DNA of 64,000 nucleotides from Candidatus Aquidulcis sp. (GTDB lineage: Bacteria; Chloroflexota; Anaerolineae; UBA4142). Position 1 is the stretch's first letter. Each line of letters starts with the position of its first letter. This document shows positions 1-7,211 of this stretch, piece after piece. A program made the translations under genes and the position numbers. The notes below the pieces were generated by a model. The model worked only from the letters and a program-made list of their open reading frames with translations. It was not told the origin of the DNA and searched no databases. The stretch covers positions 1-64,000 of the forward strand of contig DYJA01000026.1 of the NCBI GenBank assembly GCA_020723345.1, given 5' to 3'.

Positions 1-1135
1 TCACCGTTCGCAGCGTCGTCCCCATCGGCACTTCGATCAAGCCGGTCACGTTCACGTCGCCGAGCATCGTGTACACTTTGGTGCCCGGACATTTCGCGGT
101 GCCAAGCGTGCGGTACCACGCCGCGCCTTTGCGAATAATCGGCGGCAGGTTCGCGAGCGACTCGACGTTGTTGACGGCAGTCGGGTTGCCCCAAATGCCG
201 AACGTCGTCGGGTACGGCGGGCGGATGCGCGGCTCGCCGCGTTTGCCTTCGAGCGATTCGATCAGCGCGGTCTCTTCGCCGCAAATGTACGCGCCCGCGC
301 CGGAATGAATGTGAATCTCGAACGAAAAATCGCCGCCAAAAATTTTCTCGCCAAGCAGACCAAACGCGTGCGCTTGCACGATCGCCTTCTCCAATCGTTC
401 GCGCGCTTGAACATACTCGCCGCGCAAATAAATGTAGCCCGCGCGCGCGCCAATCGCGTACCCCGAAATCAGCATCCCTTCGATGACCGCGTGCGGATCG
501 CCTTCGATGATCAAGCGGTCTTTGAACGTCCCAGGTTCGGATTCGTCCGCGTTGCACAACACGAATTTTCTCTCGCCGCGCGTTTCTGCGACAATTTTCA
601 ATTTCATTCCAATCGGAAACCCCGCGCCGCCGCGACCCTGCGCGCCCGCGTCAATAATTTCCTGAACGACTTGGGCAGGCGTCATCTCCGTCAACGCTTT
701 GCCAAGCGCGGCGTAGCCGTCGTGCGCGATGTAATCCTCGATGGATTCGGGATTGATGATGCCGGCGCGCGCGAGCACGACGCGCTGCTGCGCGAAGAGC
801 GCGCCTTCGCGCGATGGCACGCGCACGATTGCGCCGGTCAACGGTTTCGTGATGACGCGCAGCGCGTCCACAACGCGTCCCTTGTAAAGATGCTCCGACA
901 CGATCAGCGGCGCGTCGTTCGCGGTGAGCGGTCCGTAGACGACGCCTTCGGGATAGACGATTGCCGCCGGGAGTTGCGCGGGCGGCACGCGCAAATCGCC
1001 CGTGAACGCAACCGCGACTTCATCGGTCAGCGCGTAAAACGCAAGTTCCGCGTCGAACGCGGATTTGATTGCTTCCGCGTTACGCGCGAGTGAAATTGGA
1101 TCGCCGGAAATGAGAATGTGTGAACGATGAGGCAT
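1..1135 (-). CDS. nuoF: NuoF/HydB-like NADH-binding flavoprotein subunit, C-terminus beyond the left edge
   Basis: This is the NADH/FMN-binding subunit of a formate dehydrogenase or hydrogenase type complex. The first 378 codons are in the window. A thioredoxin-like domain (about residues 1-90) precedes the 51-kDa domain, which shows GRGGAGF (168-174), CNADESEPG (194-202) and GAYICGEETAL (281-291). The SLBB and 4Fe-4S parts lie outside. The thioredoxin-like domain has no cysteine, so it cannot bind the [2Fe-2S] cluster of its relatives. Start ATG at 1135 has a GGAGG six bases upstream. The family is certain; the partner complex is not. The nearby fdhD gene favours formate dehydrogenase, whose catalytic gene would lie to the left. 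Confidence 0.93.
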   Translation of the reverse strand, partial: MPHRSHILISGDPISLARNAEAIKSAFDAELAFYALTDEVAVAFTGDLRVPPAQLPAAIVYPEGVVYGPLTANDAPLIVSEHLYKGRVVDALRVITKPLTGAIVRVPSREGALFAQQRVVLARAGIINPESIEDYIAHDGYAALGKALTEMTPAQVVQEIIDAGAQGRGGAGFPIGMKLKIVAETRGERKFVLCNADESEPGTFKDRLIIEGDPHAVIEGMLISGYAIGARAGYIYLRGEYVQARERLEKAIVQAHAFGLLGEKIFGGDFSFEIHIHSGAGAYICGEETALIESLEGKRGEPRIRPPYPTTFGIWGNPTAVNNVESLANLPPIIRKGAAWYRTLGTAKCPGTKVYTMLGDVNVTGLIEVPMGTTLRTV

Positions 1136-1214
1136 GGCGCCTCCAAGTTGGTTGGTCAATTGGTCAATTGGTCGTTAGGTATCTGGTTTTTCCCATTGAC
1201 AGCAAGAATGCCAC

Positions 1215-2447
1215 CTACGGCTTGTAGGGCTTTGACCGAAACAGTCGCCCATCAGCAAGCCCAATATAAAAGCGATTATCTACATACTCTAGAGAAAGCA
1301 CCGTATGCCCATTAGGATGCGTCGAGTCTTGTCCTTCCTGAAAATCAAATCTGAAGACCGGTGTAAAATCCTGTATGCACCGACACGCCAAGGTTCGAGC
1401 GCGCATAACAAATCCATCTCCAGAAGTTCTGCCTAGAAGCACATAAAGTCCATCCTTCGCGGAAACTACGTCGCGGACGGGCCAGTCGAATTGAACCAAC
1501 CAAGGAGTCTGTCCATCGAAGAAATAGAGTCGCGGGCTGTTGTATTGATTGGACCTATAGGCGATCACGCCATACGTGTACGGCACCAAAACCGCGTTGT
1601 CATTGAAAATGACGTTCTTGTAGACATCGTCATAGCGAGCAGGCAGACAGTTTGCTTTGACAAACGTATTGCCCTCAAGCACAAAACACCCCGCCCGCCC
1701 CGTGGTCACGAAGAGTCGCTCCCCGAGGACAAAGAAACTGCCGCGTAATTGCCCTGGTAAGACGAGTGAGTCTTTCCAGGTTCGACCATTGTCCGTAGAC
1801 AACCAGGCAACCATGGCTCCTGATGGCTGCTGGTCGGTTGCCCCCGTTGCGATCAGTGATTGACCAAACAAACCTACATCCCAAACATGTACACCTCTCG
1901 GGATGGTACGCAACTTGATCCACTTGGCGTCCCATCGCTTGGAGTACATATTTCCAAAATCCCAGCTCTCTTTAGCATCGGCGCCGGCCGCGAAAAGGGT
2001 ATCGCCCTGGACGCGGAATTTATCAATTGCCTCATCGTCAAAGATGAAATTGTCGTCATGAACAAAGCGTTCAGACGCCAAGTCGAAGTATATGGCTCGC
2101 ACAGGTCCAGTATTGTTATACAAATCGCCATGAGCCACATACAGCCGGTCGTGCCAAAGCTGCAGGTCATTGATAGTCCAGTGGCTTGGCTTTGGACTGT
2201 ACGAAGCAGGTACGCCCATCAGGTCAAAGCCAAGTACTGGTAATGTCGGCGTTGCCGTCGGCGTCACTGTTGGCACTACTGTTGACGTTGCGGTTGCAGT
2301 CGCCGTTGCCGTTGTTGTCGGTGTCTGCGTTGGTGTCAGGGTATTAGTCGGCAACGGTGAAGGAGTCACTGTTGGCGTTGCTGTAGGTGCAGGTGAGCAC
2401 GCCGCCACGATCCCGAGAATGAGCATCAGAATGATTGTGTTTTTCAT
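1215..2447 (-). CDS. Secreted lipoprotein with Thr/Pro-rich linker and propeller-like body
   Basis: This is a predicted exported lipoprotein of 410 residues with unknown function. A short signal peptide ends in a lipobox with Cys at residue 17. A linker of about 50 residues made nearly only of Thr, Pro, Ala and Val follows, then a globular part with repeated aromatic and Asp/Gly-rich segments such as DNGRTW and SAKDGLYVL, which resemble sialidase/BNR-type or other beta-propeller repeats. The ATG at 2447 was chosen over the upstream codon because AGGAG lies directly before it and it starts the signal peptide. Long Thr/Pro linkers after the lipid anchor are common in Chloroflexota. A substrate cannot be named. 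Confidence 0.8.
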   Translation of the reverse strand: MKNTIILMLILGIVAACSPAPTATPTVTPSPLPTNTLTPTQTPTTTATATATATSTVVPTVTPTATPTLPVLGFDLMGVPASYSPKPSHWTINDLQLWHDRLYVAHGDLYNNTGPVRAIYFDLASERFVHDDNFIFDDEAIDKFRVQGDTLFAAGADAKESWDFGNMYSKRWDAKWIKLRTIPRGVHVWDVGLFGQSLIATGATDQQPSGAMVAWLSTDNGRTWKDSLVLPGQLRGSFFVLGERLFVTTGRAGCFVLEGNTFVKANCLPARYDDVYKNVIFNDNAVLVPYTYGVIAYRSNQYNSPRLYFFDGQTPWLVQFDWPVRDVVSAKDGLYVLLGRTSGDGFVMRARTLACRCIQDFTPVFRFDFQEGQDSTHPNGHTVLSLEYVDNRFYIGLADGRLFRSKPYKP

Positions 2448-2538
2448 AAATCTCCTCAAGAAATTGATCCGTCATTACCGGCGGATGCAATCCGACGCGA
2501 CCCAAGTGCAAACTCGATAGATCGAGTTGGCAATTTGC

Positions 2539-2567
2539 TTGACAATCCACTCGGTTTCTGGTATGCT
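2539..2567 (+). promoter_or_regulatory. Promoter of small structured RNA, copy 1
   Basis: TTGACA at 2539-2544 and TATGCT at 2562-2567 are separated by 17 bp, which is near-consensus for a housekeeping sigma factor. The expected start is about 2574, just before the 5' strand of the RNA closing stem. The same -35 and -10 hexamers with the same spacing recur at 6614-6642 before the second RNA copy, although the spacer sequences differ. Confidence 0.8.
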
Positions 2568-2573
2568 ATAGTT

Positions 2574-2662
2574 ACGATCGGGTGACCCGCCGCCTCCCTA
2601 GCACACCACTAGGGACTAAGCGGGCGTATGAGCGATTACGCTCCCCCGATCATTTTCTTTTG
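2574..2662 (+). ncRNA. Small structured RNA, copy 1 (family not recognised)
   Basis: This is a predicted independent transcript of about 88 nt. P1 closes it: GATCGGG (2576-2582) pairs with CCCGATC (2645-2651). Inside are P2, CCCGC (2586-2590) with GCGGG (2620-2624); P3, CCCTAG (2596-2601) with CTAGGG (2609-2614), closing a CACACCA loop; and P4, GAGCG (2630-2634) with CGCTC (2639-2643). A T-rich run (2653-2661) follows P1 as in an intrinsic terminator. The second copy (6649-6737) differs at 9 of the 76 core positions by hand count. The RNA has its own promoter and no open frame, and its 3' end overlaps the last codons of the convergent gene at 2650. It fits no riboswitch or ribozyme I know. 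Confidence 0.72.
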
Positions 2663-3111
2663 GAAATCGCTCTCAAGAATTCTGCCTCGGTAATTCGCCT
2701 GTTCGCTGTCTGCCGGTGCCGCACAATCTCGACCGCGAGATGATGTGCTGGAGATCGTTTGCCAACATGTCGAAACAAAATACGCGTCGGATCAAAGTGT
2801 GGAGCATCTCGGCGCAGATAAGCGATCAACGTATTCTTGATCTCTATCTCTCTCCCGGTATATTCAACGTCAATGCCAATTTGATCTACCTGATGAATAA
2901 CATTCCTCAGCAGGAAGTAAAGCCCAATCGCAAAGGTATAGATCGCGACAGCAGTGTGTGACTTGCCTTTCGCGCGCAAGCGTTGCATCACCACGCGCTT
3001 GACGTTGGCGGGAATGACAATCGCATACGAAATTCCATCGGCAACTGCCAACACAGTATCGCGTACAAGGTCGTCCATCTTGATGCTTTGATCAACCTCT
3101 GCGTTGGTCAC
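2650..3111 (-). CDS. 153-residue protein paired with structured RNA, copy 1
   Basis: This is an unrecognised protein. The GTG at 3111 was chosen because homology to the paralogue at 6725-7186 begins exactly there and both are then 153 residues; about 103 positions are identical by hand count, without gaps. Conserved blocks include GIS-x-AIVIP (26-34), IDVEYTG (80-86) and FRH-x-GK-x-S-x-AHHLA (113-126). The order of a hydrophobic strand, helix, acidic strand, helix and a basic/His-rich C-terminal block recalls an RNase H-like fold, but this is only a hypothesis. No signal peptide is seen. The last codons and the TGA overlap the 3' end of the convergent RNA. It lies downstream of sdhB in the same direction. 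Confidence 0.75.
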   Translation of the reverse strand: MTNAEVDQSIKMDDLVRDTVLAVADGISYAIVIPANVKRVVMQRLRAKGKSHTAVAIYTFAIGLYFLLRNVIHQVDQIGIDVEYTGREIEIKNTLIAYLRRDAPHFDPTRILFRHVGKRSPAHHLAVEIVRHRQTANRRITEAEFLRAISKRK

Positions 3112-3224
3112 GTTGTTTTGCCTCTCCCTGCTTGATTCTCTCGTCGCCGCGCGACACGCATCACGCCTCACGCTCCGCGCATCGCGCGGCGACTGTCCCA
3201 CTGATTGCCTGATCGCCCGATTAC

Positions 3225-3947
3225 CTAAATCTTCCCCGTGAGTTTCCCCCACATCACTTTCTTCTTCATCTCCTGAATCCCGAACGTGATTGGAATTTTC
3301 TTGGGACACTCTTCCGTGCAGTTGAAAATCGTGTGGCAGCGGAAGACGCCTTCTTCGCTCGCGACGATCTTCAACCGCTCCGCGCCGCCTTCATCGCGCG
3401 AGTCCGCGACGAACCGATACATCTTGGCGAGCGCGGCGGGTCCCAGATATTCCTTGTCCCACCACGCGGTCGAGCAAGACGTGTGACAGCACGCGCACAG
3501 AATGCAATCGATGAACTCGTCAATCCTTTTGCGATCTTCGACGTTCTGGATGCGCTCTTTCCCCGAAGGGGGCGGTTCTTTCAGCGCGATGAGATACGGG
3601 CGCACGCGCTCGTACTTGTCCCAGAACGTCGTCATATCGACGACGAGGTCTTTGAGCACCGGCAAATGCGGCAGCGGTTCGATCAGCACTTCATTGCCGA
3701 GCGTCGCGAGTTGCGTTTCGCACGCGAGCATGTTCTTGCCGTTGATGTGCATCCCGCAACTGCCGCACACCGCGCTGCGGCACGACGCGCGGAACGCGAG
3801 CGACTTGTCCACATTTTCGAGAACGTGGTACAGCGCCATCAGCACCGTCAACCCCGGCGTCAATTCGATCTGATAGTTCTGATATTTCGCCGCCGAGTCG
3901 AGTTCTGGGTCGCGGCGGTAGATGCGAAGGGTTACTGTTTGGCTCAT
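3225..3947 (-). CDS. sdhB: Succinate dehydrogenase/fumarate reductase iron-sulfur subunit
   Basis: This subunit carries electrons from the flavoprotein to the membrane quinone site of complex II. All cluster ligands are present: [2Fe-2S] Cys 56, 61, 64 and 76; [4Fe-4S] Cys 148, 151, 154 and 214; and [3Fe-4S] Cys 158, 204 and 210, a spacing that matches E. coli SdhB closely. The length of 240 residues is normal. It is the last gene of the sdhC-sdhD-sdhA-sdhB operon. A word-repeat array (3112-3224) begins straight after the stop codon. Confidence 0.97.
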   Translation of the reverse strand: MSQTVTLRIYRRDPELDSAAKYQNYQIELTPGLTVLMALYHVLENVDKSLAFRASCRSAVCGSCGMHINGKNMLACETQLATLGNEVLIEPLPHLPVLKDLVVDMTTFWDKYERVRPYLIALKEPPPSGKERIQNVEDRKRIDEFIDCILCACCHTSCSTAWWDKEYLGPAALAKMYRFVADSRDEGGAERLKIVASEEGVFRCHTIFNCTEECPKKIPITFGIQEMKKKVMWGKLTGKI

Positions 3948-3969
3948 TGCGTTGCTCCAGTCAGTCAGT

Positions 3970-4024
3970 ACTCAGTGTGCAGTATTCAGTCAAACTGAAT
4001 ACTGCATACTGAACACTGCACACT
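3970..4024. repeat. Self-complementary short-word array between sdhA and sdhB
   Basis: Variants of the words CAGTATT, CAGTGTT and CAGTGTG are followed after a CAA spacer by their reverse complements, giving a hairpin of about 25 bp per arm. The array starts in the last base of the sdhA stop codon. The same word family forms arrays at 8548-8650 and 14160-14275. Confidence 0.85.
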
Positions 4025-5726
4025 AGTATTTCCGTTCCTCCGGCTGCCACTTGGTAATCGTCACCGGCTTGTAATCGAGACGCGCGCCGTCGGGCGTAAA
4101 GTACGCGAGCGTGTGCTTCATCCAGTTCGCATCGTCGCGCGTTTTGAAATCGAGACGCGAGTGCCCGCCGCGCGATTCCTTGCGCGCGAGTGCGCCCGTC
4201 GCCGTCGCTTCCGCCACGTCCAACATACCACCCAGTTCGATGGTGCGCAGCAAATCGAGATTGAACTTGAGATTCTTCGCGTCGACGCCGATGTTGCGAT
4301 AGCGCTTTCGCAATTCGCGCAATAACGCGACCGCTTCCGTCATCGGTTTTTCGTCACGATAAATGCCGATCTGGTCCGTCATCGCGTCTTGCATCGGATC
4401 GCGCAGCGTGACGAGGCGTTCTTTGCCGGACGATTTCAGCAGCGCGTCGACTTCTGCCGATGTTTTCTTCAGCGCGTCGTTCAGCACCGCTTCTTTGAGC
4501 GCGGACGCTTTGCCTTTGACGAACTTGCCTGCCGCCGCGCCGGCGCGCTGCCCCATCACGACACATTCGAGCAAGCTGTTGCCGCCGAGACGATTCGCGC
4601 CGTGGACGCTGACGCACGCGCACTCGCCCGCCGCGAACACGCCGGGCAAAATCGTCGCGCCGTCTTTGTCGGTGTCGATGCCGCCCATGATGAAATGCAT
4701 GCCGGGTTGAATCGGAATCGGTTTTTCAATTGGATCGAGACCTAGGAAACTGATGCAGATGTCGCGAATGCCGGGCAGGCGTTCCAGAATTTTTTCGCGA
4801 CCCAGGTGGCGCAGATCGAGATAGACGCTGCCGCCGCCGTCGGGCAAGCCGCGCCCTTCGTTGATTTCGGTTTGAATCGAGCGCGAGACGATATCGCGCG
4901 GCGCGAGTTCCATCGCTTTGGCGGCGTAACGCTGCATAAATCGTTCGCCGTCTTTGTTGATGATGTAGCCGCCTTCGCCGCGCGCGCCTTCGGTCATCAA
5001 AATATTCGTGCCGATGATCGTCGTCGGATGGAATTGCACGAATTCCATATCCTTGAGCGGAATGCCGGCGCGATACGCGACCGCGAGACAAAAGCCGGTC
5101 GACTGCATCGCGTTCGACGTGCGCTTGTAGATGCGCCCCGCGCCGCCGGTCGCAAAGATGACCGCGTCCGCCGCGAACGCGCCGATTTCGCCGGTTTGCA
5201 AATTCAGCGCGACGAGTCCGTGATTTTGCGCGCCGTCACTCGCGAGCGAGAGCGCCGCCCACTCGTTGTACACCTTGACGCGCTGCTTGACCGCTTGCTC
5301 GTTGAGCGTGTGCAAAATGTAGAGCCCGGTCTTGTCGGCGGCGTAACACGTGCGCGGATAACCCGCGCCGCCGAACGGTCGCTGCGCGATCTTTCCATCG
5401 AAGGTTCGGCTGAACGGCACGCCCCAGTGCTCGAGTTCGTAAATACGCGTCGGCGCGTCGGTCGTCATCGTTTCCGAGCAATCTTGATCGGCGAGAAAGT
5501 CCGCGCCTTTGACCGTATCGTACGCGTGCTTTGCCGGAGAATCGTCTTTACATTCCGGCATATTCGCGAGCGCGGCGTTGATGCCGCCTTGCGCCGCGCC
5601 GGAGTGCGAACGCACCGGATAGAGCAGCGAGAGCACCGCGGTATCCACACCCAGCATCGCGCACTCGACCGCGGCGCGCAAGCCCGCCAATCCGCCGCCG
5701 ACGATAATGACTTGATGTTTCAGCAT
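4023..5726 (-). CDS. sdhA: Succinate dehydrogenase/fumarate reductase flavoprotein subunit
   Basis: This is the catalytic subunit that oxidises succinate to fumarate (or the reverse) with covalently bound FAD. It has 567 residues. The FAD-binding GGGLAG is at 10-15, the RSHSGAAQGG segment (39-48) holds the His expected to bind FAD, and QFHPTT, TEGARGEGG, HFIMGG and GANRLGGNSLLE are all present. The ATG at 5726 follows a strong GAGGAGG ribosome site; a longer frame extending to 6065 runs through sdhD in another reading frame and is not coding. It is downstream of sdhD with a 14-bp gap. Confidence 0.97.
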   Translation of the reverse strand: MLKHQVIIVGGGLAGLRAAVECAMLGVDTAVLSLLYPVRSHSGAAQGGINAALANMPECKDDSPAKHAYDTVKGADFLADQDCSETMTTDAPTRIYELEHWGVPFSRTFDGKIAQRPFGGAGYPRTCYAADKTGLYILHTLNEQAVKQRVKVYNEWAALSLASDGAQNHGLVALNLQTGEIGAFAADAVIFATGGAGRIYKRTSNAMQSTGFCLAVAYRAGIPLKDMEFVQFHPTTIIGTNILMTEGARGEGGYIINKDGERFMQRYAAKAMELAPRDIVSRSIQTEINEGRGLPDGGGSVYLDLRHLGREKILERLPGIRDICISFLGLDPIEKPIPIQPGMHFIMGGIDTDKDGATILPGVFAAGECACVSVHGANRLGGNSLLECVVMGQRAGAAAGKFVKGKASALKEAVLNDALKKTSAEVDALLKSSGKERLVTLRDPMQDAMTDQIGIYRDEKPMTEAVALLRELRKRYRNIGVDAKNLKFNLDLLRTIELGGMLDVAEATATGALARKESRGGHSRLDFKTRDDANWMKHTLAYFTPDGARLDYKPVTITKWQPEERKY

Positions 5727-5740
5727 AGTTTTTATCCTCC

Positions 5741-6097
5741 TCACTTGACGAAGAACGTCAGCGCGTACGCGCCCCAGAGCAGGAACGCGAGACCGACGAG
5801 CCAGAACAAAATGTTGAACGCGCGGCGTTTGCCGTCGGCTACGACGAAATCGAACAACACGTTGCGAACGCCGTTGAGTCCGTGGAATAACCCGACCGCG
5901 AGCAAGCCGCCGTCGATGATTAGATACAGCAGACTTTTGAACCGCGCCGCGGCGCCGAGAAAATTGATGTTCAAATTTTCGGGCACGTAATGCAGCACGA
6001 ACAGGTGCGCGCCCAGGAAAAAAACCAGCAGAACGGCGGTGATGCGCTGCCAAATCCACGCCCACACGCCTTGGGGTTTGGGTGTAACTTGTGTCAT
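5741..6097 (-). CDS. sdhD: Succinate dehydrogenase membrane anchor subunit (SdhD-like)
   Basis: This is a small membrane protein of 118 residues with three hydrophobic segments (about 14-36, 52-75 and 93-116) that would anchor SdhAB and help form the quinone/haem site. The sequence QRITAVLLVFFLGAHLF in the first segment and HGLNGVRN after the second carry the arginine and histidines typical of these anchors. HGLNG-x-R is shared with the SdhC-like protein upstream, so the two anchors are related. Which is called C or D is by gene order only. Confidence 0.88.
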   Translation of the reverse strand: MTQVTPKPQGVWAWIWQRITAVLLVFFLGAHLFVLHYVPENLNINFLGAAARFKSLLYLIIDGGLLAVGLFHGLNGVRNVLFDFVVADGKRRAFNILFWLVGLAFLLWGAYALTFFVK

Positions 6098-6112
6098 AGG
6101 TGTCTCCCGTGA

Positions 6113-6199
6113 GACGTAATGCGTAATGCGTGATGCGTGAGCGCCCTAAGCGGAACGAAGTGGAGTCGAAGGGTCACGCATCACGCCGCACGCATCACG
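6113..6199. repeat. GTGATGCGTG word array with a CCTTCGACT-type hairpin core
   Basis: Copies of GCGTGATGCGTGA face their reverse complements across a core that contains GAAGTGGAGTCGAAGG. The element fills the sdhC-sdhD gap and supplies the TGA stop of sdhC. The same core appears, read on the other strand, inside the genes at 34494 and 48093. Confidence 0.8.
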
Positions 6200-6566
6200 T
6201 CAGAATGTGCGGCAACGCGATGACGAACGCGATCACGAACGGGATAATCGCGATCACCATCAACGCGATGAAAATTTCTTTTTGCCTTTTCACGCCGCGC
6301 CCGAGATCGAACAGCACGATACGCGCGCCGTTCAGCCCGTGAATCAAAATCGTCGCGAGCAAGCCCAGTTCGAGCAGAATGAAGATCGGCGCTTTGAGAA
6401 ATTTCATCGCCGCGTCAAAACTGCCCGCGCCGCCGACGACGGTCGAAATGACAAGGATGTGCATCAGCAAGTACGCGGCGATGGCAAGCCCGGTGAGCCG
6501 GTGCAGCCAGAACGCCCACATCCCCAATCCGCGACCCGGATAAACTGTGTGCTTGGTTAATGGCAT
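6195..6566 (-). CDS. sdhC: Succinate dehydrogenase cytochrome b556-type subunit (SdhC-like)
   Basis: This is the first gene of the sdh operon and encodes a three-helix membrane anchor of 123 residues. WAFWLHRLTGLAIAAYLLMH (17-36) contains the H-R-x-T-G quinone-side motif and a candidate haem-ligand His, and HGLNGARI lies after the second helix. AAGGAGGAG precedes the ATG at 6566. The 5' region contains the second structured-RNA promoter pointing the other way, so transcription of the RNA and of sdhC diverges from the same interval. Confidence 0.92.
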   Translation of the reverse strand: MPLTKHTVYPGRGLGMWAFWLHRLTGLAIAAYLLMHILVISTVVGGAGSFDAAMKFLKAPIFILLELGLLATILIHGLNGARIVLFDLGRGVKRQKEIFIALMVIAIIPFVIAFVIALPHILT

Positions 6567-6613
6567 GTCTCCTCCTTTGGATCGAATTCAGCACGAATTT
6601 TTTGTAGGGCTTA

Positions 6614-6642
6614 TTGACAATCGCTTCGATTTCTGCTATGCT
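6614..6642 (+). promoter_or_regulatory. Promoter of small structured RNA, copy 2
   Basis: TTGACA at 6614-6619 and TATGCT at 6637-6642 have a 17-bp spacer, identical in hexamers and spacing to copy 1. The expected transcript begins at about 6649, at the P1 stem. It lies about 50 bp upstream of sdhC and points away from it. Confidence 0.8.
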
Positions 6643-6648
6643 GTGACC

Positions 6649-6737
6649 ACGATCGGGTGACCCGCAGCCTCCCCGGCACACCACCGAGGACTAAGCGGGC
6701 GTATGAGCGCCTGCGCTCCCCCGATCATTTTCTTTGG
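6649..6737 (+). ncRNA. Small structured RNA, copy 2 (family not recognised)
   Basis: The architecture matches copy 1. P1 is 6651-6657 with 6720-6726, P2 is 6661-6665 with 6695-6699, P3 is CCCCGG (6671-6676) with CCGAGG (6684-6689) around the unchanged CACACCA loop, and P4 is GAGCG (6705-6709) with CGCTC (6714-6718). Relative to copy 1, two P3 pairs change together (T-A to C-G and A-T to G-C), one P3 pair becomes C-A, three of four P4 loop bases change, and one base changes between P2 and P3. Everything else in the 76-nt core is identical. The 3' end overlaps the last codons of the gene at 6725. Confidence 0.73.
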
Positions 6738-7186
6738 GAGAGCATCCCCAGAAATTCCGCCTCACCAATTCGCTTGTTCGGTAGCCGCCGATGCCGCGCA
6801 ATCTCGATTGCAAGATGGTGTGCCGATGATTTCTTCCCGATGTGCCGAAATATGATCGGCGACGGATCAAAACTCGGATCATCCCTTCGTAGAAGTGCAA
6901 CCACAATGTTCTTAATCGCGCTTTCCCATCCCGTGTACTCTACGTCAATGTACGCTTGATCAATCGCGCGGACGACATTCCTCAACAGCAGGTACAGTCC
7001 CACCGAAAAAGCGTAGATCGTTGCTGCCGTCTGCGATTTGCCTTTTTCTCGAAGATGCCGCATGACAGCACGTTTGACATTGGAAGGAATAACAATCGCA
7101 AATGAAATTCCATTGGCAATCGCCAGCACGGTATCACGCGCGAGATCGTTTATCTTAATGCTCTGATCAACTTCAGCGTTAGTCAC
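6725..7186 (-). CDS. 153-residue protein paired with structured RNA, copy 2
   Basis: This is the paralogue of the protein at 2650-3111, of equal length and alignable end to end. GTG at 7186 is the first codon of the conserved block. Conserved acidic residues sit in IDVEYTGWE (80-88), and a His/Lys-rich block FRHIGKKSSAHHLA spans 113-126. An RNase H-like fold is possible but unproven, and no known family was recognised. It ends tail to tail with the RNA at 6649-6737, in the same geometry as copy 1. Protein copies are far more diverged (about one third of residues) than the RNA cores, so the pair has been kept together for a long time. Confidence 0.75.
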   Translation of the reverse strand: MTNAEVDQSIKINDLARDTVLAIANGISFAIVIPSNVKRAVMRHLREKGKSQTAATIYAFSVGLYLLLRNVVRAIDQAYIDVEYTGWESAIKNIVVALLRRDDPSFDPSPIIFRHIGKKSSAHHLAIEIARHRRLPNKRIGEAEFLGMLSQRK

Positions 7187-7211
7187 GTTGAGTTCACCTA
7201 TACGCGTGAGT

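Noticed and set aside
2576-2651. Integron attC-like recombination site or IS200/REP-type hairpin end
   Set aside because: There is no GTTRRRY core, no HUH or Y1 transposase motif in the linked protein, and a promoter with fixed spacing precedes both copies, which fits a transcribed RNA better.
2574-2662. Riboswitch controlling a downstream gene
   Set aside because: On the plus strand no gene follows; the RNA runs into the 3' end of a convergent gene and ends in a T-rich run, so a cis-acting leader role is unlikely.
3112-3224. CRISPR array or tandem satellite
   Set aside because: The repeated words are short, degenerate and arranged as inverted arms, without constant repeats and unique spacers. 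No CRISPR-like array was seen anywhere in the window.
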